This document shows positions 52,145 to 61,878 of a stretch of DNA of 64,000 nt, piece after piece. A program made the translations under genes and the position numbers. Origin of the DNA: Pedobacter duraquae (lineage in GTDB: Bacteria; Bacteroidota; Bacteroidia; Sphingobacteriales; Sphingobacteriaceae); contig NZ_SNWM01000002.1 of assembly GCF_004362245.1 (NCBI RefSeq), forward strand, positions 620,001 to 684,000, written 5' to 3'. The notes beneath the pieces are model-generated. The model did not search any database, was not told where the DNA came from, and saw only the letters and a program-made list of their open reading frames with translations. Positions within the stretch are counted from its first letter, which is position 1; every line of letters starts with the position of its first letter.

Positions 52145-55100
52145 ATGAGAAGAAAACTACTCGCTACATTCGTATTATTATGGTGTATTGCAGTGCAAGT
52201 GCATGCACAAACTCGTGTTGTTTCCGGAAAAGTGACCGACAAAACCACCGGCGCACCGATCCCAGGCGTAAGTGTTATTATTTCAGGCACAAGAACCAGC
52301 ACACAAACGGATAGAACAGGAGCTTTTACTTTAGCGGTGCCCGCAGATGGCGCTAAAAACCTGAGACTCTCTTTTGTTGGGTATGTGACTAAAATCGTAC
52401 CTATAACAGGCAACTCTTTATCTATCATTCTTGAAGAAGATGCTGCAGTGCTGGATGAGATCGTAGTAAACGGTTACAGCACACAAAAGAAGGCCGATGT
52501 TATTGGCTCTGTAAGCAGCGTTACAGCGAAACAATTAGAAAATAAACCTGTACAAAGTTTTGACCAGGCTTTGGGCGGTAAAGCTGCCGGTGTTCAGGTG
52601 ACCCTACCAAACGGCGTCTTGAATAACCCGCCGGTAATTCGTATCAGGGGTACAAACTCTATCTCACTAAGTTCATCTCCATTATTTGTTGTGGATGGTG
52701 TTGCTACCTATTCTGGCGACGCCAGTGGATCTAGCGCGGCAGGTAACGCACTTGCCAGCATCAATCCAAATGATATTGAGCGCGTAGAGATTCTTAAAGA
52801 TGCTGCTGCTTCTGCGATCTATGGTAGTAGAGCTGCAAATGGTGTAATCGTAATTACTACAAAAAGAGGTAAACCAGGTAAAGCTGTAGTAACCTATGAC
52901 GCATGGGTTGGGACTACAAAGGCGAGAAACTTACCAGAACTGCTAGATGCTTATCAATATGTTGAATTGAAAAATGAAGGCCTTAGAAATGCAGGTCTTT
53001 TCAATCAGGCAACACGTTCGTTTAATTTGCAGAATGATGCTGCTGGAAATGTAATCAATACCAACTGGTACGATTATATTTATAGAACGGCTTACTCGCA
53101 CAGTAATACAATTGGTGTTTCTGGTGGTACAGAATCAACAAACTACTATCTTTCTGCTGGCTACACAAAACAAGAAGGTATCATCCAACACAATGATTAC
53201 ACAAGAAAATCCATGTTGGCTAAAGTTGACCACAAAGAAGGTAAAATTTTCGCTTTCGGTGGTAAATTACAATACTCAAATGAGCAAAACCTTGCAGCTA
53301 CATCATCAGGTTCTCTTTCTGGAGAAGCATTTGGTACTGGCGGTTTAGGTAGGTTAGCGATTGTTACTGCGCCAAACGTTGCTCCAAAAAATGCTGACGG
53401 AACTTATAATATTTTCAATGCTACCACAATTGGCAGGGGTGCCAACGTAGGATCTGACGTGGGTTTTTACAATCCTGCAGCAGTGTTAGATCTTGATCGT
53501 TCAAACAATGAGCTGAACCATATCCAGGGAAGTGTGTATTTACAAGCTAACATCACAGATTGGTTATATGCGAAATCGGTATATGGAGTAGATTATATCT
53601 TCTCTGACAATGATTCTTTCTTCAACCCAATCAACGGTGGTTCTGCAGCCTCAGGCGGTTCAGCTTCAGCAAGTTTCAGTAAAAACAAACGTTGGGTATG
53701 GACAAATACTGCTCAGGCAACAAAAACTTTTGGCGAGCATAACTTCTCCCTACTAGTTGGTAATGAGCAAACCAGAAGTACAGTAAACGGCTTTAATGCA
53801 TCACGCACAACCTTATCAGATCCAGCTTTCAATTCTTTCGCTGCTGGTTATGCTACACCTACAGCAGGTGGAACAGTAGGTGAAAACTACCTGGTATCAT
53901 TCTTCGGAAGTTTAAACTACAACTATGCTAAACGTTATTATTTAACAGCTAACGTTCGTCAGGATCAATATTCTGCATTCGGTGCAGACAATAAAAAAGG
54001 AACTTTCTATGGTGTTGGTTTGAAATGGGAAATTGCAAATGAGAAATTCTGGACTAAAGCCGGACTGGACAAAACCTTCTCCAGCTTCAGCTTAAGAGGA
54101 ACTTATGGAACAGTAGGTAACACTGCTGGTCTTGGTAACCTTGCATCTTACTCATTCTACGGAACAGGTTTGTATAACGGATCGCCAACATTGGTTCCTA
54201 CACAAACAGGTAATGACCAAATCGGATGGGAAGAAAGTAAAAAACTGGATCTTGGTATCAACTTTGGTATCTTGAATGACAGGATTACCGTAGAAGCTGC
54301 TTACTACAAAAACACTTTGGATGGTTTGATCTACAGCGTACCTCAGATACCTTCTGCAGGTTTACCAAGTGAACCTTCACTGAATATTGCTTCTATGTAC
54401 AACAAAGGTTACGAGTTAACCATCAGTGGAGATGCTTTTAGAGGAAAAGATTTCAGCTGGAGCCCTTCATTCAATATCTCTTACAACAAAAACGAAATCA
54501 CTTCATTATCAGAAGGTATCACTCAATTCTTAACTACAACTTCTTCACTGGAGTCTGCCAGTATCTCTCAGGTCGGTGGACCACTTGGTATGATCTACGT
54601 TGTTAGAACTGCTGGTGTAGACGCCGCTTCAGGAAGAAGAATCTTCATTGAAAAATCTACCGGAAAGAAAGTACTTTACCAACAAGTAGCTCCCGCAGGA
54701 CAGTTTAGATACACTTATGAGGATGGAACAGAAGCTAAAAATGGTATCTCTCTTGCAAACGACGCCAGTCCTTACAAAAACACGCAACCTAAATTTTCAG
54801 GAGGTTTCGACAACACATTCAGATACAAACAATTTGATCTTGGATTGACCTTCACTTATCAATTAGGATTCTCTATTTACTACGGAACAAACTCAGGTCT
54901 TAGAGATCAACGTTTCTGGAACAACTCTACTGATATGCTGAGAAGATGGACAACTCCAGGTCAGGAAACAGACATCCCTAAAATTGTTAACGGAGATAAC
55001 GTATCCAACGGATCATCTTTCCCTATCGATGTAAACGTTTTCAAAGGTGATTTCCTAAAACTGAGAAGCGCAAGTCTTGGATATACATTACCAGTTAGCT

Positions 55101-55291
55101 TCGTATCTAAAGCTAAGATTGCTAATGCAAGAATCTACGTAAGCGGTAACAACTTATTGATCTTCACCAAATATCCTGGATCAGATCCTGAGGTATCATC
55201 AAACGGAAACTCGAATTCAGCTGCCGGAGTAGAAAGAAACTCTGTTGGTAACGGTCGTGCATTTACAGCAGGTATATCAGTTAAGTTTTAA
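52145..55291 (+). CDS. susC: SusC/RagA-family TonB-linked outer-membrane transporter
   Basis: A 1048-residue protein: signal peptide (LLATFVLLWCIAVQVHAQ), CarboxypepD_reg domain at about 25-100 (VVSGKVTDKTTGAPIPGVSVIISG), plug domain at about 110-225 (VLDEIVVNGYSTQKKADVIGSV, NDIERVEILKDAAASAIYGSRAANGVIVITTK), and a beta-barrel to the C-terminal F (GISVKF). It imports large nutrients with its SusD lid, powered by TonB. The susD-like gene is 18 nt downstream. No sigma/anti-sigma or enzyme genes flank the pair, so the ligand is unknown. 'susC' is a family symbol. Confidence 0.95.
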   Translation: MRRKLLATFVLLWCIAVQVHAQTRVVSGKVTDKTTGAPIPGVSVIISGTRTSTQTDRTGAFTLAVPADGAKNLRLSFVGYVTKIVPITGNSLSIILEEDAAVLDEIVVNGYSTQKKADVIGSVSSVTAKQLENKPVQSFDQALGGKAAGVQVTLPNGVLNNPPVIRIRGTNSISLSSSPLFVVDGVATYSGDASGSSAAGNALASINPNDIERVEILKDAAASAIYGSRAANGVIVITTKRGKPGKAVVTYDAWVGTTKARNLPELLDAYQYVELKNEGLRNAGLFNQATRSFNLQNDAAGNVINTNWYDYIYRTAYSHSNTIGVSGGTESTNYYLSAGYTKQEGIIQHNDYTRKSMLAKVDHKEGKIFAFGGKLQYSNEQNLAATSSGSLSGEAFGTGGLGRLAIVTAPNVAPKNADGTYNIFNATTIGRGANVGSDVGFYNPAAVLDLDRSNNELNHIQGSVYLQANITDWLYAKSVYGVDYIFSDNDSFFNPINGGSAASGGSASASFSKNKRWVWTNTAQATKTFGEHNFSLLVGNEQTRSTVNGFNASRTTLSDPAFNSFAAGYATPTAGGTVGENYLVSFFGSLNYNYAKRYYLTANVRQDQYSAFGADNKKGTFYGVGLKWEIANEKFWTKAGLDKTFSSFSLRGTYGTVGNTAGLGNLASYSFYGTGLYNGSPTLVPTQTGNDQIGWEESKKLDLGINFGILNDRITVEAAYYKNTLDGLIYSVPQIPSAGLPSEPSLNIASMYNKGYELTISGDAFRGKDFSWSPSFNISYNKNEITSLSEGITQFLTTTSSLESASISQVGGPLGMIYVVRTAGVDAASGRRIFIEKSTGKKVLYQQVAPAGQFRYTYEDGTEAKNGISLANDASPYKNTQPKFSGGFDNTFRYKQFDLGLTFTYQLGFSIYYGTNSGLRDQRFWNNSTDMLRRWTTPGQETDIPKIVNGDNVSNGSSFPIDVNVFKGDFLKLRSASLGYTLPVSFVSKAKIANARIYVSGNNLLIFTKYPGSDPEVSSNGNSNSAAGVERNSVGNGRAFTAGISVKF

Positions 55292-55309
55292 CCTATAAAA
55301 ACAAGAAAT

Positions 55310-56764
55310 ATGAAAAAGAGATTAATATATATCACACTTATTGCCGCAGGTATGCTTGCGGGTTGCCAAAAAGAATTGTTAACACCGGCATCTGAGACTG
55401 CAGTAGCTACCCTGGACCTAGCACAATTTTCTACTGTACTTAGGGTACAGGGACAAGTACTGGGGCTTTATGCAGGATTGAGAGCTGGAGACTTCTACGG
55501 AGGCCGATATCCGGTTTACAACGAACTTAGGGCAGACAACTATATCGCTCAGAGTTCAAACTCAGTAACCGCTTACCAGACTTACATGTACACGCTAGGA
55601 AATGGTGCACAGGAAGTAACTGGCTTTTGGGGATCTGCTTACAACACGATCAATCGCTGTAACTTATTTATCGAAGGAATGGCTGCAAAAGGAACCGGAG
55701 TTGTTGGCGATGCTGTTGGCAAGAACTATGTAGCCGAGGCCAAATTGGTTCGTGCAATCTGCTATTACAGTCTGCTGCAATTGTACGCAAGGCCTTTCTA
55801 TGATGGTCAGGGTAGCAAACCAGGATTACCTTTACGTTTAACTGGAAACTCTGTTGCTGGAAACTACGATCTTGCAAGAAGTACCGTTGCTCAAGTTTAC
55901 ACTCAGGTACTTAAAGATCTGAACGAAGCTGAGACTGATTTGCCTTTAACTTATACTACTGCTGTAAACAACACAATCCGTGCACACAGAAACACTGCAA
56001 TAGCCTTCAAAACCAGAGTATACCTAAGCATGCAAAGATATACTGATGTAATTACTGAAGCTAACAAAATTGTTTCTACCGCCGGACCTTTTACAGCAAC
56101 AACAGGTGTTGCTCATGCCCTGCAGGCAGACATCACTAACGTGTTCAAAACTCCTTACACTACAACGGAATCAATTTTATCGATGCCATTTGTAAACGGT
56201 ACAGAGAACGCTGGTGGTCAGAGTGCAATTGGCTCGTATTTCTTTGGCACAAAGTTGTACTCACTTAATCCAGACGGAATTATTGGTGATGCAACATTCA
56301 AAGCAGCGGATAAAAGAAGAAGCTTTATCACTCTGTCGGGCGGACTTCCTTACATGTCAAAATTCCCAACATTACCAGCAGCTAACTTTGCTGATTATGT
56401 TCCGGTAATCAGATATGCCGAAGTACTCTTAAGTTTAGGTGAAGCACTTGCCAGAAGCACGAATAGCGTTGACGCTAAGGCTTTAGCTTTGCTAAATGCC
56501 GTTAGAACACGTTCTGATGCGACTACAGTATTCACTGCAGCAAGTTTCGCTACTCCCTCAGCATTCTTCGATGCTTTCGTTAAAGAGCGTAACATAGAAT
56601 TCCTTGGAGAAGGCTTACGCACACCAGATATTCTGCGCCTTGGCTTAACTTTCCCTGCCAGAGGTGGCGTTGCTGCTGTGCCTCCAACTTCCAGCCAATA
56701 CATCTGGCCAATTTCAGGCACAGAGTTGTTGTATAACAAACTGATGACCGACAACACAAATTAA
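55310..56764 (+). CDS. susD: SusD/RagB-family nutrient-binding outer-membrane lipoprotein
   Basis: A 484-residue lipoprotein with a lipobox at LAGCQ (Cys about 19), then a SusD/RagB alpha-helical fold: FWGSAYNTINRCNLFIEG, AKLVRAICYYSLLQLYARPF, RAHRNTAIAFKTRVYLSM, and the C-terminal YAEVLLSLGEALARS, FVKERNIEFLGEGLRTPDILRLGL and IWPISGTELLYN motifs. It forms the lid over the SusC barrel. A strong terminator follows the stop. Confidence 0.94.
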   Translation: MKKRLIYITLIAAGMLAGCQKELLTPASETAVATLDLAQFSTVLRVQGQVLGLYAGLRAGDFYGGRYPVYNELRADNYIAQSSNSVTAYQTYMYTLGNGAQEVTGFWGSAYNTINRCNLFIEGMAAKGTGVVGDAVGKNYVAEAKLVRAICYYSLLQLYARPFYDGQGSKPGLPLRLTGNSVAGNYDLARSTVAQVYTQVLKDLNEAETDLPLTYTTAVNNTIRAHRNTAIAFKTRVYLSMQRYTDVITEANKIVSTAGPFTATTGVAHALQADITNVFKTPYTTTESILSMPFVNGTENAGGQSAIGSYFFGTKLYSLNPDGIIGDATFKAADKRRSFITLSGGLPYMSKFPTLPAANFADYVPVIRYAEVLLSLGEALARSTNSVDAKALALLNAVRTRSDATTVFTAASFATPSAFFDAFVKERNIEFLGEGLRTPDILRLGLTFPARGGVAAVPPTSSQYIWPISGTELLYNKLMTDNTN

Positions 56765-56781
56765 CCAACATCTACATAACG

Positions 56782-56812
56782 AAAGAGCAGCTCCAAAAGG
56801 GCTGCTCTTTTT
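56782..56812 (+). terminator. Intrinsic terminator after susCD pair
   Basis: AAAGAGCAGC / GCTGCTCTTT stem with a 9-nt loop, then a T-rich tail on the plus strand. Confidence 0.88.
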
Positions 56813-56917
56813 GTTTTATCGCTATTTGATTTCCCAACCCTTGCCTCTAAGTTGTGCTTGTTCTACAAAATCTGATTTGTTGTATATTAGTGGCCTGACC
56901 TAGCAGACATCCTAATA

Positions 56918-57445
56918 ATGAATTTATCTTTTAGCGAGGAACTTAATGGCAAACCTCAGTATTTTATCCGGAAAATTTGGCGCAGCCTTTCACTCAAAAT
57001 CCAGCATAATGATTTTGATACTTTTGAATCAGCCCACCGTCTGCGTTTCAATACAGGATTCAGCAAACCTGAAAATGGCACCGATGCGCTAAGTGCAAAA
57101 ATACATACCATCAGGAGATTCAGAACACATGCCTCAGGCACCATTGCCAGTCGTCAGTGGAAAAAAGGAATGGCCATCCACTTGTCGATAAACCCCGGCA
57201 CATCTGATTATTTCCGATTTGCACCGCTGATCTGCTGCACTGCACTGCAGCAAGTTGAGATTACCTGGCCAACAGGTTCTGAGATCGGTTTACCAGAGAT
57301 CAGGATTGATCAAAGACGTTTAACCCCACAGGAAATAGACCTGCTTGCAATAAACGATGGCTTTGATACTACCGCGGCTTTCCTCAATTATTTTAACCTA
57401 AACTTTAAAGGTGTGCTCATACACTGGACAAATTTCAGCTATTGA
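56918..57445 (+). CDS. ASCH-like hypothetical protein
   Basis: A 175-residue soluble protein, starting MNLSFSEELNGKPQYFIRKIW. A KIHTIRRF block and RQWKKGMAIHLSINPGTSDYFRFAP recall the ASCH-like hypothetical proteins of Bacteroidota that read NGKPxYF...KIHTIR...W..G..IHF. ASCH domains are PUA-like RNA-binding folds; the assignment here is from motif resemblance only. No partner gene is evident; the HAD gene follows 43 nt later. Confidence 0.65.
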   Translation: MNLSFSEELNGKPQYFIRKIWRSLSLKIQHNDFDTFESAHRLRFNTGFSKPENGTDALSAKIHTIRRFRTHASGTIASRQWKKGMAIHLSINPGTSDYFRFAPLICCTALQQVEITWPTGSEIGLPEIRIDQRRLTPQEIDLLAINDGFDTTAAFLNYFNLNFKGVLIHWTNFSY

Positions 57446-57488
57446 CAACAAAGTTAGGAAATCTCAGTTTATACTATACAACCCCAGA

Positions 57489-58265
57489 ATGATGGATAAG
57501 GCACAAGACATTCAATTCAGTAAAAAAAATCTGATCATATTCGATCTTGACAACACCCTTGCAGAAAGCAAGGCTGCGATAGACCATGAAATGGCTGGCC
57601 TGCTCTCCGGACTATTGGATAGAGGTGGCGTGGCTATTATTTCTGGCGGCGACTGGCCACAGTTTGAGAAGCAGGTGTTGGCTAACCTCCCTTCAGGTAG
57701 CAAGCTTTCACAGCTGTCAATCTTACCGACATGCGGCACTAAATTTTATCAATACCAGTCGGGAGCATGGAAAAAACTTTATTCGGAGGACTTTACAGCG
57801 CAGGAAAAGAATAAAATACTAAAAAACCTACAGGATGCAGTTAAGGAAACAGGCAACGTACCCGAAAAACTTTGGGGTGAGCAGATCGAAGATCGCGGGA
57901 GCCAGATCACCTTCTCGGCTCTTGGACAGCACGCTCCCCTACAACCTAAACAAGCCTGGGATCCAGATTTCGCAAAACGTAAGGTGATACAAGGCTTGCT
58001 AAAAAAAACGATTCCTGAGTTCTCAGTACAACTAGGCGGCGCAACTTCCATTGATATTACCAAGCCCGGAATCGACAAAGCTTATGGAATATTTAAGCTC
58101 CGCGATGTCCTGAACATACCAATCAAAGATATGCTGTTTATTGGTGATGCAATTTTCGAAGGCGGCAATGATTACCCGGCAACACGCACTGGTGCCGACT
58201 GCATCAACGTAAAAGATCCCGAAGACACCAAGGATTTGATCAGAAAGATACTCCAGCGGCCTTAA
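57489..58265 (+). CDS. HAD-IIB-type hydrolase (phosphomannomutase-like)
   Basis: A 258-residue HAD phosphohydrolase. Motif I is [14 protein letters not shown] (DxDxT), motif [12 protein letters not shown], and the C-terminal motif [21 protein letters not shown] (GDxxxxGND) is typical of Cof/PMM-like type IIB enzymes. The [13 protein letters not shown] block supplies the motif III Lys region. It dephosphorylates or isomerises a sugar phosphate; substrate unknown. ATG 57489 is taken (57492 possible); a longer start would overlap the previous gene. Stops overlap with the convergent aldolase gene inside TTAA. Confidence 0.85.
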   Translation: MMDKAQDIQFSKKNLIIFDLDNTLAESKAAIDHEMAGLLSGLLDRGGVAIISGGDWPQFEKQVLANLPSGSKLSQLSILPTCGTKFYQYQSGAWKKLYSEDFTAQEKNKILKNLQDAVKETGNVPEKLWGEQIEDRGSQITFSALGQHAPLQPKQAWDPDFAKRKVIQGLLKKTIPEFSVQLGGATSIDITKPGIDKAYGIFKLRDVLNIPIKDMLFIGDAIFEGGNDYPATRTGADCINVKDPEDTKDLIRKILQRP

Positions 58266-59320
58266 GCAATCGTAATTTCCTGTGCCAAATAAACATCCTG
58301 GATCTGGTGAAGGAAGGCAACACCTTCATCAAAAGGCCGCTGAAATGCCCTTCGCCCCAGGATTAAACCTGTACCTCCTGCGCGCTTGTTAATCACTGCA
58401 TGCTTCACAGAATCTGCCAGGTCTAAAGCCCCTTTAGATTCCCCTCCTGAATTGATCAATCCGGCTCTTCCCATATAGCAATTTGCTACCTGGTACCGGC
58501 AAAGATCTATAGGATGGTCCGTGCTGAGTTTAGAATACATTAACGGGTCACTTTTAGAAAAGTTTAGCGCACTGAAACCACCATTTACATCTGCCAGTTT
58601 TTGCTTAATAATATCCGCCTGTATGGTAACACCGATATGGTTGGCCTGCCCGGTAATATCGGCAGCACTTTCATAATTAACGCCATCTTTTTTAAACGCA
58701 TTGTTCCTGGTGTAACACCACAGCACTGTAGCCATACCCAAGCTGTGCGCCTCTTCAAATGCTTTTGCCACTTCAACGATTTGCCGGTCTGACTCAGCAG
58801 AGCCAAAATAAATGGTCGCCCCTACTGCGGCAGCACCAAGGTTCCAGGCCTCACGGACAGAACCAAACATGATCTGATCATATTTGGTGGGAAATGTGAG
58901 CAGTTCATTATGGTTCAACTTTACCAAAAAAGGAATCTTATGCGCATATTTCCTGGAAACCATAGCCAGATTGCCAAAAGTTGTTGCCACAGCATTACAG
59001 CCCCCTTCAACGGCTAGTCTGAGAATATTCTCCGGATCAAAGTAGAGTGGGTTCTTCGCGAATGATGCCCCTGCGGTATGCTCAATGCCCTGATCTACCG
59101 GAAGTATAGAAAGATATCCAGTACCGCCAAGGCGCCCATGCTGATAGATAGCATTCAGATTCCTTAAAACCTGTGCATTCCGATTCGTCTGAACAAAAAT
59201 ACGATCAACGAAATCAGGCCCCGGCAGGTGGAGTTGCGACTGATCGAATGTTGTACTGGTGTAATTTAACAAGGTATCGGCAGCGTCGCCAAGCAGATCT
59301 ACTATTTTATCAAAGGCCAT
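58262..59320 (-). CDS. fbaB: Class I fructose-bisphosphate aldolase
   Basis: A 352-residue DhnA/FbaB-type class I aldolase. Blocks include [37 protein letters not shown] (Schiff-base Lys region), [38 protein letters not shown] and [13 protein letters not shown]. It cleaves fructose 1,6-bisphosphate in glycolysis and works in reverse in gluconeogenesis. It runs in the same direction as the LysR gene upstream. Confidence 0.95.
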   Translation of the reverse strand: MAFDKIVDLLGDAADTLLNYTSTTFDQSQLHLPGPDFVDRIFVQTNRNAQVLRNLNAIYQHGRLGGTGYLSILPVDQGIEHTAGASFAKNPLYFDPENILRLAVEGGCNAVATTFGNLAMVSRKYAHKIPFLVKLNHNELLTFPTKYDQIMFGSVREAWNLGAAAVGATIYFGSAESDRQIVEVAKAFEEAHSLGMATVLWCYTRNNAFKKDGVNYESAADITGQANHIGVTIQADIIKQKLADVNGGFSALNFSKSDPLMYSKLSTDHPIDLCRYQVANCYMGRAGLINSGGESKGALDLADSVKHAVINKRAGGTGLILGRRAFQRPFDEGVAFLHQIQDVYLAQEITIA

Positions 59321-59367
59321 GATGTCTTTTTATTTATAAAACGGAAACGGCGGTTGAATGTTTCGTT

Positions 59368-60279
59368 TTACACAATAACTTTACTTCCCATTTCCTTCTG
59401 AAAAATCTCTTCCACAAGTTTAATCTCTTCTGGATACATAGCCCCCTTGCGTGTCCCAAAATAAAGCGTATTTTCCAAAGGCAGGAAGCCCTCCCAAATC
59501 AGTTTAATTTTTCCGGAATCGAGCTCTTTACCAGATAAGAAATCAGGGATTATGGCAATCCCCTGCCCTACACTCAGACACCGGATAATCGAACTCATAT
59601 TTGGCACGATGTAATTAGGCTTGAAGTCTGGACGTTTACCAAAATTCTGATGCCAAAATTTACGCAGGTGTTCCATATCACCCGTTGTACCATACCAGGT
59701 CTGCTCCTTAAGCCAGCTTAGGATCGCACTCTGGTCAGCATCCCGGACATACTGATCAAGTAAGATTGTGTCAGTATCTATACCGCCTATGACTACAATC
59801 CGCTCTTTAAAAAAGGGTTTATATACCAATCCTTTATAATCGCCTTTCTGTGGAGTGATAATGAGGTCAAGAATACCGTTATCCAGATCTCGCAACATTT
59901 CCGGATATTCCCCAAATTTAATGATCACATTAAAAGGTAAAGTTGGCAAGTAGGATTCCAAGGTAAATTGAAAAGTTTCGAAGCACATCCCGATACTGAT
60001 TGTTGGCCTTTCTTTTTCTGTTGTCTTGTGAAAATGCTGCTCGGCATCCTGCAATTTATTTACAGCCTCCTGAACATAGTTATACAAAACCTTTCCCCGC
60101 TCTGTAGCAATCATCTTTCTCGATGTCCTGTCGAATAATTTAAACCCTACATGTGCCTCTAACGCACTTAAATGCAAGCTTACGCCAGGTTGCGAAATGT
60201 ACAATGATTCAGCGGCACCTGTGAGTGTCCCCGTTTCGTAAATCGCTTTAAAAGTCCTGAACCATTCCAAATTTACCAT
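59368..60279 (-). CDS. LysR-family transcriptional regulator
   Basis: A 303-residue LTTR. The ATG at 60279 gives MVNLEWFRTFKAIYETGTLTGAAESLYISQPGVSLHLSALE, the winged HTH; the effector domain starts RPTISIGMCFETFQF. An upstream TTG (60285) adds two residues and is less likely. It is divergent from mdaB, the usual target geometry for an LTTR controlling a quinone reductase. Confidence 0.92.
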   Translation of the reverse strand: MVNLEWFRTFKAIYETGTLTGAAESLYISQPGVSLHLSALEAHVGFKLFDRTSRKMIATERGKVLYNYVQEAVNKLQDAEQHFHKTTEKERPTISIGMCFETFQFTLESYLPTLPFNVIIKFGEYPEMLRDLDNGILDLIITPQKGDYKGLVYKPFFKERIVVIGGIDTDTILLDQYVRDADQSAILSWLKEQTWYGTTGDMEHLRKFWHQNFGKRPDFKPNYIVPNMSSIIRCLSVGQGIAIIPDFLSGKELDSGKIKLIWEGFLPLENTLYFGTRKGAMYPEEIKLVEEIFQKEMGSKVIV

Positions 60280-60288
60280 ACTCAAACT

Positions 60289-60355
60289 ATCATTATTATA
60301 ATACTAAGGTATGATTTATCTTATTTTATTAATAACACTAGGCAGTTTAATTTTG
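60289..60355 (+). promoter_or_regulatory. LysR/MdaB divergent control region
   Basis: ATCAT (60289-60293) and ATGAT (60311-60315) plus ATACTAAGGTAT (60301-60312) form an imperfect dyad, a possible LysR site. TAATTTTG at 60348-60355 is an exact -7 match, 27 nt before the mdaB ATG; no TTG at -33, as expected for an activated promoter. Confidence 0.4.
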
Positions 60356-60382
60356 CTGCTGTATTAAAAAGAAAAACACAAC

Positions 60383-60970
60383 ATGAAAATATTCATTATT
60401 AACGGCGGACAGATTTTTGGGCATTCGGGTGGAAAATTCAACAAAACACTGTTCGATGCAACGATCAGCTATTTCCAGAACAAGCCCGGCTACGAGGTTC
60501 GGTTTACTGATATCAACACTCCATATGATACCAAACAGGAAGTGGACAATTACGTATGGGCGGATGTAGTGATTTATCATACCCCAATCTGGTGGTTCCA
60601 GTTGCCACACGGGATGAAGAAATATATTGATGAAGTATTTACCGAAGGACACCAAAATGGAATTTATAAGAGTGACGGACGCAGTTCTGCGAATCCACAG
60701 ATCAACTATGGTACCGGAGGCATGCTTCATGGCACAAAATATATGGTGACCAGTTCTTGGAATGCACCTGCTACAGCCTTTACGCTGCCAGGAGAATTCT
60801 TCAATGAAACCAGCGTAGATGATGGTGCGCTATTTGGCTTTCACCGGATGAACGCGTTTACAGGCATGCAAGCTATCCCGGGACTGCATTTCCACGATGT
60901 GGAGAAAAACGCGGACATCGTTAATGACCTGAAGCGCTACGAACATCATTTGGATACCTATTTTTCTTAA
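60383..60970 (+). CDS. mdaB: MdaB-type NAD(P)H quinone reductase
   Basis: A 195-residue flavodoxin-fold oxidoreductase: KIFIINGGQIFGHSGGKFNKTLFD at the FMN/FAD phosphate site, VIYHTPIWWFQLPHGMKKYIDEVF in the middle, and KYMVTSSWNAP. It matches MdaB (modulator of drug activity B), which reduces quinones by two electrons and protects against oxidative stress. Divergent from a LysR gene and convergent with an AraC gene, with stops overlapping inside TTAA. Confidence 0.9.
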   Translation: MKIFIINGGQIFGHSGGKFNKTLFDATISYFQNKPGYEVRFTDINTPYDTKQEVDNYVWADVVIYHTPIWWFQLPHGMKKYIDEVFTEGHQNGIYKSDGRSSANPQINYGTGGMLHGTKYMVTSSWNAPATAFTLPGEFFNETSVDDGALFGFHRMNAFTGMQAIPGLHFHDVEKNADIVNDLKRYEHHLDTYFS

Positions 60971-61818
60971 ACTGCAACAGCAGTCTGGTCAGGAGTAGAA
61001 TTTCCTGACCGGATGGCCTGGCAAAACTGCGAAGGCCGAACCTGAGTAAGCTGGTAAAAGGTATTGCTAAATGCCGAGATGCTATTATACCCGGTAGCAT
61101 AGGCGATCTGACTTAAAGTCAAATCCTTTCGCAGCATCAGCTCCACCGCTTTAACCATCCGCAATTGCTTTAGATACTGCAGAAAAGAAATACTCAGCAC
61201 AGTTTGAAATAACCGGGATAAAGACCGTTCACTCAGATCAAATGCCGTACTAACAGTTCCCAGGGTAAGTACTTCGGCCGCATGCGCATTCAGATACTGC
61301 AATATCGGCCGCAACCTCACATGTTGAGTAGTTGGCAAAGCCGTAGGCAGGTGTCTTGGACTGAGCTCAGGCAAGATGTTTTTTATGCCCGCTAAAAACA
61401 CATAATGAATATTCGTTGGCTCCACATCTCCACTACAACGCTCCGTGAATAAAATCATCTCATGCAAAAGGTTATTTACAGGATAAATCCCCATCTCATT
61501 GTAAAATGGCGGCTCCTGATTACCAAGACTAAAATAAATATTCCTGATTGCCGTAGCAGAAGGTCCGACCTGTAAAAAATGATCCATTCCGGCAGGGATC
61601 CAGATGTAGTGCCGCGCGGGAATAACCAACGTGTTTTTTTCCACATGCACGTAAGCTATTCCGCCATCTACATAAGTCAACTGCCCTTTAACATGGTTGT
61701 GCACCGGAAATCTCCGTTCATATTTCTCATGCAGCACATATACAGAAGACGCACTTCTATCGATGGCTGCTAAATGTTCTGATGTGGTACGCACATCCAT
61801 TGATTTGGCTGGAATCAT
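60967..61818 (-). CDS. AraC-family transcriptional regulator
   Basis: A 283-residue regulator. The N-terminal cupin-like domain (HNHVKGQLTYVDGG, YIWIPAGMDHFLQVG) precedes a C-terminal double HTH (TLGTVSTAFDLSERSLSRLFQTVLSISFLQYLKQLRMVKAVELM, SQIAYATGYNSISAFSNTFYQLTQVRPSQF). It is divergent from a TolC/HlyD pair, so it probably controls efflux. A 25-bp palindrome lies between the two start codons. Confidence 0.92.
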   Translation of the reverse strand: MIPAKSMDVRTTSEHLAAIDRSASSVYVLHEKYERRFPVHNHVKGQLTYVDGGIAYVHVEKNTLVIPARHYIWIPAGMDHFLQVGPSATAIRNIYFSLGNQEPPFYNEMGIYPVNNLLHEMILFTERCSGDVEPTNIHYVFLAGIKNILPELSPRHLPTALPTTQHVRLRPILQYLNAHAAEVLTLGTVSTAFDLSERSLSRLFQTVLSISFLQYLKQLRMVKAVELMLRKDLTLSQIAYATGYNSISAFSNTFYQLTQVRPSQFCQAIRSGNSTPDQTAVAV

Positions 61819-61847
61819 AAATATTTAGGCAATTTACATAAAATCTC

Positions 61848-61872
61848 ACAAAGCTACACTGTGTAACTTTGT
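61848..61872. promoter_or_regulatory. 25-bp palindrome with opposing -7 boxes (araC/tolC)
   Basis: ACAAAGCTACAC-T-GTGTAACTTTGT has 12-nt arms with one mismatch. TAACTTTG (61864-61871, plus) and TAGCTTTG (61856-61849, minus) each fit TAnnTTTG. The plus box ends 8 nt before the tolC ATG. A regulator bound here would control both genes. Confidence 0.55.
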
Positions 61873-61878
61873 ACCATA

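Noticed and set aside
57411..57488. Longer start for the HAD hydrolase
   Set aside because: The extra residues overlap the preceding gene and do not look like HAD sequence; ATG 57489 is 21 residues or fewer before motif I.
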